Source: Aggregatilineales bacterium (lineage in GTDB: Bacteria; Chloroflexota; Anaerolineae; Aggregatilineales; Ch27). From it: 46,656 bases of DNA. How positions within the stretch are numbered: the stretch's first letter is position 1; every line of letters begins with the position of its first letter. Location of the stretch: contig JARKOQ010000115.1 in NCBI GenBank assembly GCA_029976005.1, forward strand, positions 1-46,656, read 5' to 3'. The translations under genes and the position numbers were made by a program. Positions 22,558-31,020 of this stretch are shown one piece after another. The notes below the pieces were generated by a model. The model was not told where the DNA came from. It was given only the letters and a program-made list of their open reading frames with translations, and ran no database searches.

Positions 22558-23703
22558 ATGGCCGTTGCCAAAGGCAGCGCACCCCAGAGCGGAGAACCGA
22601 GCAAACGCGGAGACCGGCGAAGACAACTGGTGCTCACCCTGAGCCGGGTGTGGGCCTGGGCCTTCCTGGGCCTGCTGATCGCGTTCTTCGTGATTACCGT
22701 CCCTTTGTCCAGCAACGGGTCCGTCAATTTCCTCACGGTTCGCAACTCCCAGAACATCCTGATGGCGATCGTCTCCGTGCTGCTGCTGGGCCTGGGACAA
22801 ACTTTTGTGATCATCACGGCCGGCATCGATCTGTCGGTCGGCCACATGATGAGCCTGGCCTCGGTCGTCTCGGCCCTGGTCCTTCGAGAAGTCTTCAATG
22901 CCGGGGTGCCGCTGTTCCCCGCGGTCGCCATCGGGTTGCTGGCCGCCCTGGCCACCGCCGCGCTCGTCGGTTTTCTTCAGGGATCGATCATCGCCCGGCT
23001 CAAAGTCCCGGCCTTCATCGTCACGCTGGGCGGCGGGTTCGTCCTGCGCGGCGTGGCCCTGTTGATGTCCGATAATTCCACCGTGATCGGGCTGCCCCCC
23101 GGCGTGCGCGACTACGGCAATGAGTCGCTGATGTATTTCATCCCAGGTGACAGCGGCGGCCTGTACTTCTTCAACCGCCCGGAAGTGTCCGGCGAGCTGG
23201 TGCGCAGCATGGACCGCATCCTGCCCTACCCGGTCATCATCGCCGCGATCGTGGTCATCCTCATGGCCTTTCTCCTCAGGCGGACCGCCTTCGGGCGGCA
23301 CACCTACGCCATCGGCGGCAATCAGGAAGCCGCCTTGCGCGCCGGTATCCCGGTGGATCGCCACCTGATCCAGCTTTACATGCTGTCGGCCAGCACAGCG
23401 GCCGTCGCGGGCTTCCTGTCCACCCTGCGCTTCACCGCCGGATCGGCGGTCATCGGCGATCCCCTCCTGATGTCATCCATCGCCGCCGTGATCATCGGCG
23501 GGGTGAGTCTGGCGGGTGGCGCGGGGAGCATCATCGGCACGGTCATCGGCGCGCTCATCGTCGCGGTGCTGACCACCGGCCTCGTCATGCTCAACGTCCA
23601 GGCCTTCTGGCAGTTCATTGTCATCGGCATCGTGATCATCGTGGCGGTCCTGATCGACCAGTCGCGCGACCTGATCGTGAGCCGGATGAGATCGGGAGCA
23701 TAG
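22558..23703 (+). CDS. Sugar ABC permease, RbsC type
   Basis: A 381-residue membrane permease of the CUT2 class with eight to ten hydrophobic segments. The family motif GQTFVIITAGIDLSVGHMMS (about residues 79-98) is clear. A cytoplasmic EAA-like loop with TAFGRHTYAIGGNQEAALRA follows, with GIPVDRHLIQLYMLS after it. Between them is a longer-than-usual extracellular loop (about 175-225, NESLMYFIPGDSGGLYFFN). The CUT2 permease normally acts as a homodimer, which fits a single permease gene. GGGAGG lies 8 nt upstream of the ATG. Confidence 0.9.
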   Translation: MAVAKGSAPQSGEPSKRGDRRRQLVLTLSRVWAWAFLGLLIAFFVITVPLSSNGSVNFLTVRNSQNILMAIVSVLLLGLGQTFVIITAGIDLSVGHMMSLASVVSALVLREVFNAGVPLFPAVAIGLLAALATAALVGFLQGSIIARLKVPAFIVTLGGGFVLRGVALLMSDNSTVIGLPPGVRDYGNESLMYFIPGDSGGLYFFNRPEVSGELVRSMDRILPYPVIIAAIVVILMAFLLRRTAFGRHTYAIGGNQEAALRAGIPVDRHLIQLYMLSASTAAVAGFLSTLRFTAGSAVIGDPLLMSSIAAVIIGGVSLAGGAGSIIGTVIGALIVAVLTTGLVMLNVQAFWQFIVIGIVIIVAVLIDQSRDLIVSRMRSGA

Positions 23704-23710
23704 GCAAGTC

Positions 23711-24517
23711 ATGGAACAGACAGCGATGACATCCGAAGGCAACGTGCTATCGCGCGAACCGATGCTCAGCGTGCGCCAGTTGGTCAAGCGTTTCGGCGGC
23801 CTGACCGCCGTCAACAAGGTGGACATGGATGTCTACCCCGGCGAAGTAGTCGGCCTGGTGGGCGACAACGCCGCCGGCAAGTCCACGTTGATCAAGTGCA
23901 TCGCCGGCGTGCACCAGCCCGAGGAAGGCGAGATTTACTTCGAGGGCAGGCGCGTTCATTTCTCCCACCCCATCGAAGCGCGCGACGCCCACATCGAGAC
24001 CATTTACCAGGACCTCGCCCTGGCGGGCAACCTCAACGTCGGCGCGAACATCTTCATGGGGCGTGAGATCAAGAAGCCTTTCCTGGGCGGCCTGGTCAAG
24101 GTCCTCGACGAAGAGTTCATGCTGCAGGAATCCAGAAAACTGCTGGAGCAGCTCAAAATCCACATCCCGGATTTCACCCAGGAGATCGAGACTCTGTCCG
24201 GCGGGCAGCGCCAGGCCGTCGCCATCGCGCGCGCGGTCTACTGGAAAGCCAAGCTGATGATCATGGACGAGCCGACCAACAACCTGGGCGTGGTCGAGCA
24301 GCGCCAGGTGCTGGATCTGGTCCGCGAGCTGAAGTCGCAGGGCGTCCCGGTCATCCTGATCAGCCACACCCTGCCGGACGTGTTCGCCGTCACCGACCGG
24401 ATCGTGGTCATGCATCGCGGCCGCAAGGTCACGGACAAGAAGACCTCCGAGACGGACAGCCAGGAGATCGTGCAGTACATGGTCGGGGCGCTCGACGACA
24501 ACCGGGTCGACGCCTGA
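23711..24517 (+). CDS. Sugar ABC ATP-binding protein, single-domain FrcA type
   Basis: A 268-residue ATPase with one nucleotide-binding domain: Walker A GDNAAGKST (the lysine is present; GDNAAGKS is the FrcA variant), ABC signature LSGGQRQAVAIARAV, Walker B LMIMDEPT and the switch histidine in LISHT. Most CUT2 ATPases (RbsA) have two fused domains of about 500 residues. This one is half that length, like FrcA of the rhizobial fructose importer, so it should work as a homodimer. It follows the permease stop by 7 nt. The ribosome binding site is weak (AGG). Confidence 0.9.
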   Translation: MEQTAMTSEGNVLSREPMLSVRQLVKRFGGLTAVNKVDMDVYPGEVVGLVGDNAAGKSTLIKCIAGVHQPEEGEIYFEGRRVHFSHPIEARDAHIETIYQDLALAGNLNVGANIFMGREIKKPFLGGLVKVLDEEFMLQESRKLLEQLKIHIPDFTQEIETLSGGQRQAVAIARAVYWKAKLMIMDEPTNNLGVVEQRQVLDLVRELKSQGVPVILISHTLPDVFAVTDRIVVMHRGRKVTDKKTSETDSQEIVQYMVGALDDNRVDA

Positions 24518-24581
24518 CCCAGGGCCGGACGATTTCTGCCGCCCACACGCAGTCGCGGTTCAACCCTGCCATGCCATCGCC

Positions 24582-24611
24582 GAGCTTGCCCCCGCCCTTG
24601 GGGGCAAGCTC
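24582..24611 (+). terminator. 12-bp stem-loop after the ATPase gene
   Basis: GAGCTTGCCCCC (24582-24593), 6-nt loop, GGGGGCAAGCTC (24600-24611), in the 161-nt gap before the fusion gene. It has no U-run. It probably lowers or processes the transcript between transporter and enzyme genes. Confidence 0.55.
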
Positions 24612-24678
24612 GTGAGATTTCGGGCGACCGCCACCCCGCCGGGTGGCTCGCGTCGAGTCGCGGAGGTGAAGGAAACCC

Positions 24679-26331
24679 ATGAGACCCATTGACCTGACCA
24701 ATATCAGAACCTATCCGCTCGGCCAGCGACCCAACCTCGTCCATCTGGACAACCTGCTGACCCTGGACAGCCCCCCGCCGCCCTTCGACAGCCCGGAGCT
24801 GGACGCGGTCGTGGAGCGCGTCGTCGCGGCCCGCAAGGCCGGCCGCCCGGTGATCTGGATGATGGGCGGGCACGTGATCAAGTCCGGCCTGTCCCGCCTG
24901 CTGATCGACCTGATGCGGCGCGGGATCGTGACCCATGTTGCCGGGAACGGGGCCGTGTCGATCCATGATTTCGAACTGGCGATCATCGGCGAGACCAGCG
25001 AGGACGTGGCGACCAGCCTGGAGGACGGCACCTTCGGCATGGCGGACGAGACCGGACGCTGGATGAACCGGGCCATCCAGCAGGGCGTGCGCGATGGGCT
25101 GGGCTACGGCGCGTCGATTGGCCGCTTCATCAGCGAGAACCCGGCCCTGTTCCCGCACCGCGACCTGAACGTGATGTACAACGCCTACGCGCTGGGCATC
25201 CCGGCCACCGTGCACATCACGCTGGGCACGGACATCATCCACCAGCACCCCACCGCCGATTTCGGCGCGCTCGGCGCGGCCAGCGGCCTGGACTTCCGCA
25301 CCTTCGCGGCCTCGGTCAGCCAGTTGGAAGGCGGCGTCTTCCTCAATTTCGGCTCCGCCGTCACCGGGCCGGAGGTCTTCCTCAAGGCCCTGACGATCGT
25401 GCGCAACCTGGGCCACACCACCGCCCACATCACCACCGCCAACTTCGACCTGATCTCGCTGGGGGAGGATTACCACGGTAAGGCCGGGTACGACAATCCC
25501 GTCTACTACTACCGCCCGCGCAAGAACATCATCAACCGCCCGACCTCGCTGGGCGGACAGGGCTACCACGTCTGCGGCGATCACGTCGTCACCATCCCCA
25601 ACCTGTATCACCGCGTGCTGGCCGCCCTGGACTCGGCCGCCATCCCGCCCGCCGAAGCGCCGGAGCCGCCGCACAACGTGCGCCCGATCGTCGACGCGCT
25701 GGTCGCCCGCACTCCGGCCCTGGCGGATGTCGTCCCCGACCTGTGGCGGGCCTTCCGGGAACTGAGCCGCTGCTTCAAGACCGGCGGGACGCTGTTCCTG
25801 TGCGGCAACGGGGGCAGCATGTCCGACGCCCTGCACATCTCCGGTGAGATGCTCAAGTCCTACGCCACGCGCCGCGCCCTGCCGGATCGCCTCGCCACCC
25901 GCTTGCAAGCCCAGCCGGAGGGCGAGCTGCTGGCCCGCAACCTGGAGCCTGGCCTGCGCGCGGTGACGTTGGGGAGCAATCCGACCCTCGCCAGCGCGGT
26001 CGCCAACGACATGCCCGATCGGGATGTCAATCTGGCCCAGGAACTGCTGGCCCTGGCCCATCCCGGCGACGTGCTGCTGGGGATCAGCACCAGCGGCAGC
26101 GCCCGCAATGTGCGCTACGCGGCCCAGACCGCCCGCGCCCTGGGCCTGCCGGTGATCGCCTTCACCGGGCAGGACGGCGGCCCGCTGGCCGGTCTGGCGG
26201 ACGTGGTCCTGCGCGTGCCGGAGAAGCGCACCGATCGCGTCCAGGAATTGCACATCCAGTGCTACCACGCCCTGTGCGAGATGCTGGAGACCGCCTTTTT
26301 CGCCCCTGACGCGAGATCGGACGCCCGGTGA
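24679..26331 (+). CDS. Fusion: deoxyhypusine-synthase-like domain plus SIS (GmhA-like) isomerase domain
   Basis: A 550-residue two-part protein. Residues 1-340 form a conserved domain with VIWMMGGHVIKSGLSRLLID, GIVTHVAGNGAVSIHDFELA and GIPATVHITLGTDIIHQH. Its strand order and Gly-rich nucleotide-binding stretches recall deoxyhypusine synthase. The lysine of the synthase VVKHH motif has no counterpart in the corresponding FGSAVTGPEVF, so deoxyhypusine formation is unlikely. Residues 355-545 are a SIS domain with FLCGNGGSMSDALH (about 375), LGISTSGSARN (about 468) and the C-terminal QELHIQCYHALCEMLE, most like sedoheptulose-7-phosphate isomerase GmhA. GGTGAAGGA precedes the ATG. The next gene starts within its stop codon, so they form one operon. 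The joint function is unknown. Confidence 0.7.
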   Translation: MRPIDLTNIRTYPLGQRPNLVHLDNLLTLDSPPPPFDSPELDAVVERVVAARKAGRPVIWMMGGHVIKSGLSRLLIDLMRRGIVTHVAGNGAVSIHDFELAIIGETSEDVATSLEDGTFGMADETGRWMNRAIQQGVRDGLGYGASIGRFISENPALFPHRDLNVMYNAYALGIPATVHITLGTDIIHQHPTADFGALGAASGLDFRTFAASVSQLEGGVFLNFGSAVTGPEVFLKALTIVRNLGHTTAHITTANFDLISLGEDYHGKAGYDNPVYYYRPRKNIINRPTSLGGQGYHVCGDHVVTIPNLYHRVLAALDSAAIPPAEAPEPPHNVRPIVDALVARTPALADVVPDLWRAFRELSRCFKTGGTLFLCGNGGSMSDALHISGEMLKSYATRRALPDRLATRLQAQPEGELLARNLEPGLRAVTLGSNPTLASAVANDMPDRDVNLAQELLALAHPGDVLLGISTSGSARNVRYAAQTARALGLPVIAFTGQDGGPLAGLADVVLRVPEKRTDRVQELHIQCYHALCEMLETAFFAPDARSDAR

Positions 26332-27380
26332 TGCCCGTCGACTCGCCGCTCTCCAGGGAACGTCTGCAAACCATCCTGGCCCAGAGTCGGACGCTGCGCG
26401 TCGGCGTGATCGGCGACCTGGCCCTGGACGCCTACTGGTACGCGGACATGACCCGCTCGCTGCTCTCCCGCGAGACGCCGCATTTCCCGCGCCCGATCAT
26501 GCGCGAGGTGTTCTCCGGCGGCGCGGGCGCCAACGTCGCCCATAACCTGACCCGGTTGGGCGTGGGCGAGGTCGCGGCCTTTTCCGTCCTGGGGGACGAC
26601 TGGCGCGGCGTGATCCTGGCCCGTGTGTTGGCCGCCGCCGGGGTGGACGTGACTCCGCTGATTGTCACGCCGGAGCGCTGCACCAATGCGTATATCAAGC
26701 CGATCCTGCAGGGCTACGACTCCCAGCAGGAGGACGCCCGGTTGGACTTCAACAATGACACCCCCCTGACTCCGGCCCTGGAAGACGCCTTGATTGAAAC
26801 GGTCGAGCGACGTCTCCCCCATCTGGACGCGCTACTGGTCGCCGACCAGATGGAGATCAACGGCGTGATCACCGACCGGGTGCGCGACGCCCTCAACGCC
26901 CTGGCGGAGCGCCACCCGGAGACCGTGTTCGTCGTCGATTCGCGCCAGCGGATCGGACTGTTCCGGCACATGGTCCTCAAGCCCAACCGCCTGGAAGCCC
27001 AGCGCGCTGTCGATCCCGCCCGCAAGCCGGGGCCGCTCTCCGGCGAGGAGATGGGCCGGATCGCCGCGACCCTGCACGCCCAGTCCGGCCGCCCGACTTT
27101 CGTCACCCTCAGCGAGGAAGGCGTCCTGATCTGCGCGCAAGGGACGCAGCGCATCCAGCCTGCCGCGCCGGTCCGCCCGCCGCTGGACCCCGTCGGCGCG
27201 GGTGATGCGTTCATCGCCACCCTGGCGACCGCCCTCGCCGCCGGAGCCACGCCCTGGGAAGCCGGGGCCGCCGCGACCCTGGCGGCCGCCGTCGTGATGG
27301 AAAAACTGAACCAGACCGGCAGCGCGTCCCCGGACGAAATCCTGGCCCGCTACGACCTGACCCTGGAGACCCGCCCGTGA
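26331..27380 (+). CDS. PfkB-family sugar kinase (RfaE/HldE kinase-like)
   Basis: A 349-residue ribokinase-fold kinase. VGVIGDLALDAYWYADM opens the fold, FSGGAGANVAHNLTRLG is the first PfkB motif, and PLDPVGAGDAFIA holds the anion hole and the catalytic Asp (about residue 290). The wording of the N-terminus and of the SRETPHFPRPI segment is close to the heptose-7-phosphate kinase half of HldE. The ATG at 26331 overlaps the previous stop (TGATG); a GTG one codon earlier is possible. It probably phosphorylates the product of the fused SIS enzyme or of a related sugar. Confidence 0.85.
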   Translation: MPVDSPLSRERLQTILAQSRTLRVGVIGDLALDAYWYADMTRSLLSRETPHFPRPIMREVFSGGAGANVAHNLTRLGVGEVAAFSVLGDDWRGVILARVLAAAGVDVTPLIVTPERCTNAYIKPILQGYDSQQEDARLDFNNDTPLTPALEDALIETVERRLPHLDALLVADQMEINGVITDRVRDALNALAERHPETVFVVDSRQRIGLFRHMVLKPNRLEAQRAVDPARKPGPLSGEEMGRIAATLHAQSGRPTFVTLSEEGVLICAQGTQRIQPAAPVRPPLDPVGAGDAFIATLATALAAGATPWEAGAAATLAAAVVMEKLNQTGSASPDEILARYDLTLETRP

Positions 27381-28228
27381 GCGACCGTTCCGCCTTCACC
27401 GCCGCCGATCTGCCCGCCACTCCCTGGCTGGAAGTCGTCCACCCGGAGGCGCGCCTGGGGCGCGTCCGCCACGCCCTGTTCGATTTCGACGGCACGATCT
27501 CGGTCATCCGCCAGGGCTGGGAGACGATCATGATCCCGCTGATGGTCGAGATGATCTGCGACGGCCAGCCGGTCCCGCCCGGCCTCGAAGCCGAGGTCGC
27601 CGACTATGTGGATCGCTCCACCGGCATCCTGACCATCCTCCAGATGGAGTGGCTGGAAGAGGCCGTGCGCCGCCACGGGCTGGCGAAGAATCCGCAGCGC
27701 GCGCGCGAGTACAAGCGCATCTACAACGAGCGCCTGCTGGGGCCGGTGCGCCAGCGCATGGCCGGGATCGACGGCGGCCAGGCCGTGGACGACACGCTGA
27801 TGATCGCCGGGGCGCGCGGCTTCCTGGAGGGCCTGCGCGACCGGGGCGTGACTCTGTACCTTGCCAGCGGCACGGATCACATCTACGTGCAGGAGGAAGC
27901 AGCCGCCCTGGGGGTGGATGCCTACTTTGGGGAGCACATCTACGGCGCGCGGGATGACTCCACGTTCCAGAGCAAGGAACAGATCATCCAGCGCATCATG
28001 GACGAGCACAACCTGAAGGGGGAGGAGCTGCTCGTCGTCGGCGACGGCCCGGTGGAAATCCGCAACGCCAAGAGCCGGGACGCGCTGGCTCTGGGAGTCG
28101 CGGCGGACGAGGTCCGGCGGCAGGGCCTGGCCCCGCGCAAGCGGGAGCGCCTGCTGGACGCCGGGGCCGACCTGATCGTGACCGACTTCCTGCATTCCGC
28201 TGAACTGCTGCGCTGGCTTGTGGTCTGA
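27377..28228 (+). CDS. HAD-superfamily phosphatase
   Basis: A 283-residue HAD hydrolase. Motif I is FDFDGTISV (nucleophile Asp about residue 35), motif II LASGTD, motif III the lysine in FQSKEQII, and motif IV VVGDGPVEI. A helical cap sits between motifs I and II, as in the beta-phosphoglucomutase/phosphoglycolate phosphatase group. It is not the compact GmhB type. The GTG start overlaps the kinase stop by four bases (GTGA). With the isomerase and kinase before it, it probably removes a phosphate from a sugar phosphate intermediate. Confidence 0.8.
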   Translation: MSDRSAFTAADLPATPWLEVVHPEARLGRVRHALFDFDGTISVIRQGWETIMIPLMVEMICDGQPVPPGLEAEVADYVDRSTGILTILQMEWLEEAVRRHGLAKNPQRAREYKRIYNERLLGPVRQRMAGIDGGQAVDDTLMIAGARGFLEGLRDRGVTLYLASGTDHIYVQEEAAALGVDAYFGEHIYGARDDSTFQSKEQIIQRIMDEHNLKGEELLVVGDGPVEIRNAKSRDALALGVAADEVRRQGLAPRKRERLLDAGADLIVTDFLHSAELLRWLVV

Positions 28229-28279
28229 TGCCCCCGGCCCTGCCCGAACCGGCAGGCGGGGATCACGAAAGGCTCGCTC

Positions 28280-29152
28280 ATGAAACTGCTCATCTTCCAG
28301 CACGAGCGGGAACTGCGCCTGGGGATCAAGCTGCCCGGCGGGATTCTGGACGTCAAAGCCGCCGCCGAGCGCGGCGGGAAAGCGGGCGAGGTCCGCGCCA
28401 GCCTGGAGGCATTGCTGGCCGGCGGCCCGGCCGCCCTGGCCGCGCTGACCGCGTTCGCGGCGGAACCGCCGGCGATCCCCCTGTTGGACGAGGCCGGAAT
28501 CGTCTACGGGCCGTGCGTGCCCAACCCCGGCAAAATCGTCTGCCTGGGCATGAACTACCAGGGCCATACCGCCACGGTCGATCCGGGCCAGCAGCCATCC
28601 CCGATCCTCTTCGCCAAGTACAACAACACCCTGGCCGCCTGCGGCGAGGTGATCCCGCTGCCGACCGTGGCCGAGCAGTACGACTACGAGGCCGAGCTGG
28701 CGGTAGTCATCGGCCGCCGGACGCAGGACGTACCGGAAGATCGCGCCCTGGAATATGTCTTTGGCTACTGCAACGCCAACGACCTGAGCGCCCGCGAACT
28801 GCAAAAACGCACCAGCCAGTGGATGCTGGGCAAGACGCTCGACAAGTTTTTCCCGATTGGCCCCTACCTGGTCACCACCGACGAGGTGCCCGACCCGCAG
28901 GCGCTGATGGTGCGCGGCTGGGTCAACGGCGAGTTGGGGCAGGAAGCCCCCACCGCCCAGATGATCTTCCCGGTGCCCTACCTGATCAGCTACATCAGCC
29001 GCTATTTCACCCTGGAGCCGGGCGACATCATCTCCACCGGCACGCCGGGGCGCGTCCCCCGGCCGGGGGGCAAAGAAGCGTGGCTCAAGGCCGGCGACGT
29101 GGTCACGATCGAAGTCCAGGGCCTGGGCCGCCTGACCAACACGATGGGGTGA
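28280..29152 (+). CDS. Fumarylacetoacetate hydrolase (FAH) family protein
   Basis: A 290-residue FAH-fold enzyme. The catalytic C-terminal domain starts at PNPGKIVCLGMNYQGH. It shows the metal-binding acidic residues in YDYEAELAVVIG and YCNANDLSAREL, then the GPYLVTTDEVPDP and IISTGTPGRV stretches. Family members hydrate, hydrolyse or decarboxylate 2-keto acids, including 2-keto-3-deoxy sugar acids. That fits the end of a sugar (acid) degradation route. It lies 51 nt after the HAD gene with GAAAGG before the ATG, and is the last gene of the operon. Confidence 0.85.
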   Translation: MKLLIFQHERELRLGIKLPGGILDVKAAAERGGKAGEVRASLEALLAGGPAALAALTAFAAEPPAIPLLDEAGIVYGPCVPNPGKIVCLGMNYQGHTATVDPGQQPSPILFAKYNNTLAACGEVIPLPTVAEQYDYEAELAVVIGRRTQDVPEDRALEYVFGYCNANDLSARELQKRTSQWMLGKTLDKFFPIGPYLVTTDEVPDPQALMVRGWVNGELGQEAPTAQMIFPVPYLISYISRYFTLEPGDIISTGTPGRVPRPGGKEAWLKAGDVVTIEVQGLGRLTNTMG

Positions 29153-29616
29153 TCCGGGCTGCGCCTCGTATGCGTCGCACAAGAAGATTCAGCAGACTGC
29201 CCACGCTTGACTCGAGCCGTTGACGGCCCCCCTTTTCGCCCCTAAACTTAGCTTCAGGGCAGGTTTGACGATCATCTGCATAACATCCAACTCCCTGCGG
29301 TCCGGTTCCAGCGGATCCAAGGTCGCGTTCTTATCGCACCCATAATTACGCATGATACCTGGCTTAACGAGCCTGATCAGAGCGTGCAATGAGCCACTCG
29401 GCCCGGCACAGGTCTCGGTTGTTGTCCCGCTGCTGCGTCCACGGCCACTCGTCGCATCCCATTGCCTCTTCCCTCCGGCGACCAGAACCGGGCGATCTGA
29501 CCTTTTGCTGCGAGCATCGCACCAGAATTCACTGTGGACATCCGTTGGGTCTGCCTGTTCACACGTTCCGTGTGGGCAGTTTTGTTCGAGACATACTCTG
29601 TCTAGGGGGGATTCAC
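29153..29616. other. 464-bp region without a recognised gene
   Basis: I see no convincing gene here. The minus strand has a 66-codon open frame (29189-29389, starting MHALIRLVKPGIMRNYGC) whose amino-acid mix is not obviously spurious, but I recognise no family and no ribosome binding site. The base composition is lower in GC than the flanking genes. The 3' end must hold the glutamate dehydrogenase promoter and leader; a perfect CACACG/CGTGTG palindrome with a 3-nt centre lies at 29560-29574. No terminator with a U-run follows the FAH gene. Confidence 0.4.
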
Positions 29617-30897
29617 ATGACTGATCAAGCGGTATCCATTGGTGATGGCCAACCGAACCTGTTCGCCATCACTCAGGCGCAGCTCGACGCGGCGGCGGAA
29701 GTGCTCCAGCTCGATCCCGCCCTGCACGCCGTGCTGCGCGAACCCATGCGCGAAATGCACGTCACTCTGCCGGTCCGCATGGATGATGGCAGCATCAAGG
29801 TCTTCAAAGGGTATCGCGTCCAGTACAACGACTCGCGCGGCCCGACCAAAGGCGGCCTGCGCTTTCATCCCAAGGAAACCATCGACACAATCCGCGCCCT
29901 GGCCGCCTGGATGACCTGGAAGTGCGCGGTCGTCGATATCCCGCTTGGTGGCGGCAAGGGCGGCGTGGCCTGCAACCCCAAGGAAATGTCGCAAGGCGAG
30001 CTGGAGCGCGTCAGCCGGGCCTACATCCGGGCGGTGGGGCGCATCCTGGGGCCGGACGTCGATGTGCCCGCCCCGGATATGTACACCAACCCGCAGGTCA
30101 TGGCCTGGATGGTCGATGAATACTCCATTCTTCAGGGCCACAATGAGTTTGGCGTGATCACGGGCAAGCCGCTGGCCCTGGGCGGCTCCAAACTGCGCTC
30201 GGATGCGACCGCGCGCGGCGGCATGTACTGCATCCGCGCGGCCGCCAAGGTGCTCGGTCTGGATACTCAGAACGCCACCATGGCGATCCAGGGGTTCGGC
30301 AACGCCGGGCAATACGCCGCCATCCTGGGCCAGAAAATGCTGGGCGCGACCATCGTGGCGATCTCAGACTCGCAGGGCGCGATCTACGATCCGGACGGCA
30401 TCAATCCCTACCGGGCGATCGAACACAAGCAAAAGACCGGGTCGGTCAAGGACTTCACCATCACCGGCGCTCGCCCCATCTCGAACGCCGATTTGCTGGA
30501 GCTGGACGTCGATATCCTGGCCCCCGCCGCGCTGGAGAACGTGATTACCGCCGCCAACGCGGGCCACATCAAGGCCCGGATCGTCGCCGAGCTAGCCAAC
30601 GGGCCGACCACCCCCGACGCCGACGCGATCCTGTACGCCAACGGTATCTACGTGATCCCCGACTTCCTGTGCAACTCTGGAGGCGTGATCACGTCCTATT
30701 TCGAAATGGTGCAGAACGCCTACAGCTACTACTGGGATGAGCAAACCGTGGACGCCCGCCTGGACGCCAAGATCACGCCGGCCTTCCACGCGGTGCATAA
30801 CCGCGCCCAGGAACTTGGCGTGAACAACCGGATCGCCGCCTACTGCGTCGCCGTCGAGCGCGTCGCCGAGGCGGTCCGGCTGCGCGGCTGGGCCTAG
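29617..30897 (+). CDS. gdhA: Glutamate dehydrogenase (Glu/Leu/Phe/Val dehydrogenase family)
   Basis: A 426-residue NAD(P)-dependent dehydrogenase that interconverts glutamate and 2-oxoglutarate plus ammonia. The substrate domain has GPTKGGLRFHPKETIDTIRA and the catalytic-lysine region DIPLGGGKGGVACNP. The nucleotide domain has MAIQGFGNAGQYAA (GxGxxG-type). The C-terminus is typical of class-I hexameric enzymes (NRIAAYCVAVERVAEA). The chosen ATG (29617) follows an AGGGGGGA site by 6 nt; the open frame further upstream has an unprotein-like composition. It is a single-gene unit, convergent with the histidine kinase gene at 31021. Confidence 0.95.
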   Translation: MTDQAVSIGDGQPNLFAITQAQLDAAAEVLQLDPALHAVLREPMREMHVTLPVRMDDGSIKVFKGYRVQYNDSRGPTKGGLRFHPKETIDTIRALAAWMTWKCAVVDIPLGGGKGGVACNPKEMSQGELERVSRAYIRAVGRILGPDVDVPAPDMYTNPQVMAWMVDEYSILQGHNEFGVITGKPLALGGSKLRSDATARGGMYCIRAAAKVLGLDTQNATMAIQGFGNAGQYAAILGQKMLGATIVAISDSQGAIYDPDGINPYRAIEHKQKTGSVKDFTITGARPISNADLLELDVDILAPAALENVITAANAGHIKARIVAELANGPTTPDADAILYANGIYVIPDFLCNSGGVITSYFEMVQNAYSYYWDEQTVDARLDAKITPAFHAVHNRAQELGVNNRIAAYCVAVERVAEAVRLRGWA

Positions 30898-31020
30898 TGT
30901 AAGTCCCGCGACTCCGAGTCGGCCCGGTGGAGGGTGGGGAAGGATGCCTGCCCTTCACCGGATCAATTTCCCCACGCCCGCCAGATCGCTGTGTCAAGCA
31001 TGCCCGGCACAGCGCCCGGT

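Noticed and set aside
24679..25700. True deoxyhypusine synthase activity
   Set aside because: The active-site lysine motif of deoxyhypusine synthase is not present at the corresponding place, there is no reason for a bacterium to hypusinate a factor here, and the domain is fused to a sugar isomerase.
24679..28228. ADP-heptose biosynthesis for lipopolysaccharide
   Set aside because: No nucleotidyltransferase or heptosyltransferase is present, the HAD enzyme is not of GmhB type, and the genes are tied to a sugar importer and an FAH enzyme, which suggests catabolism.
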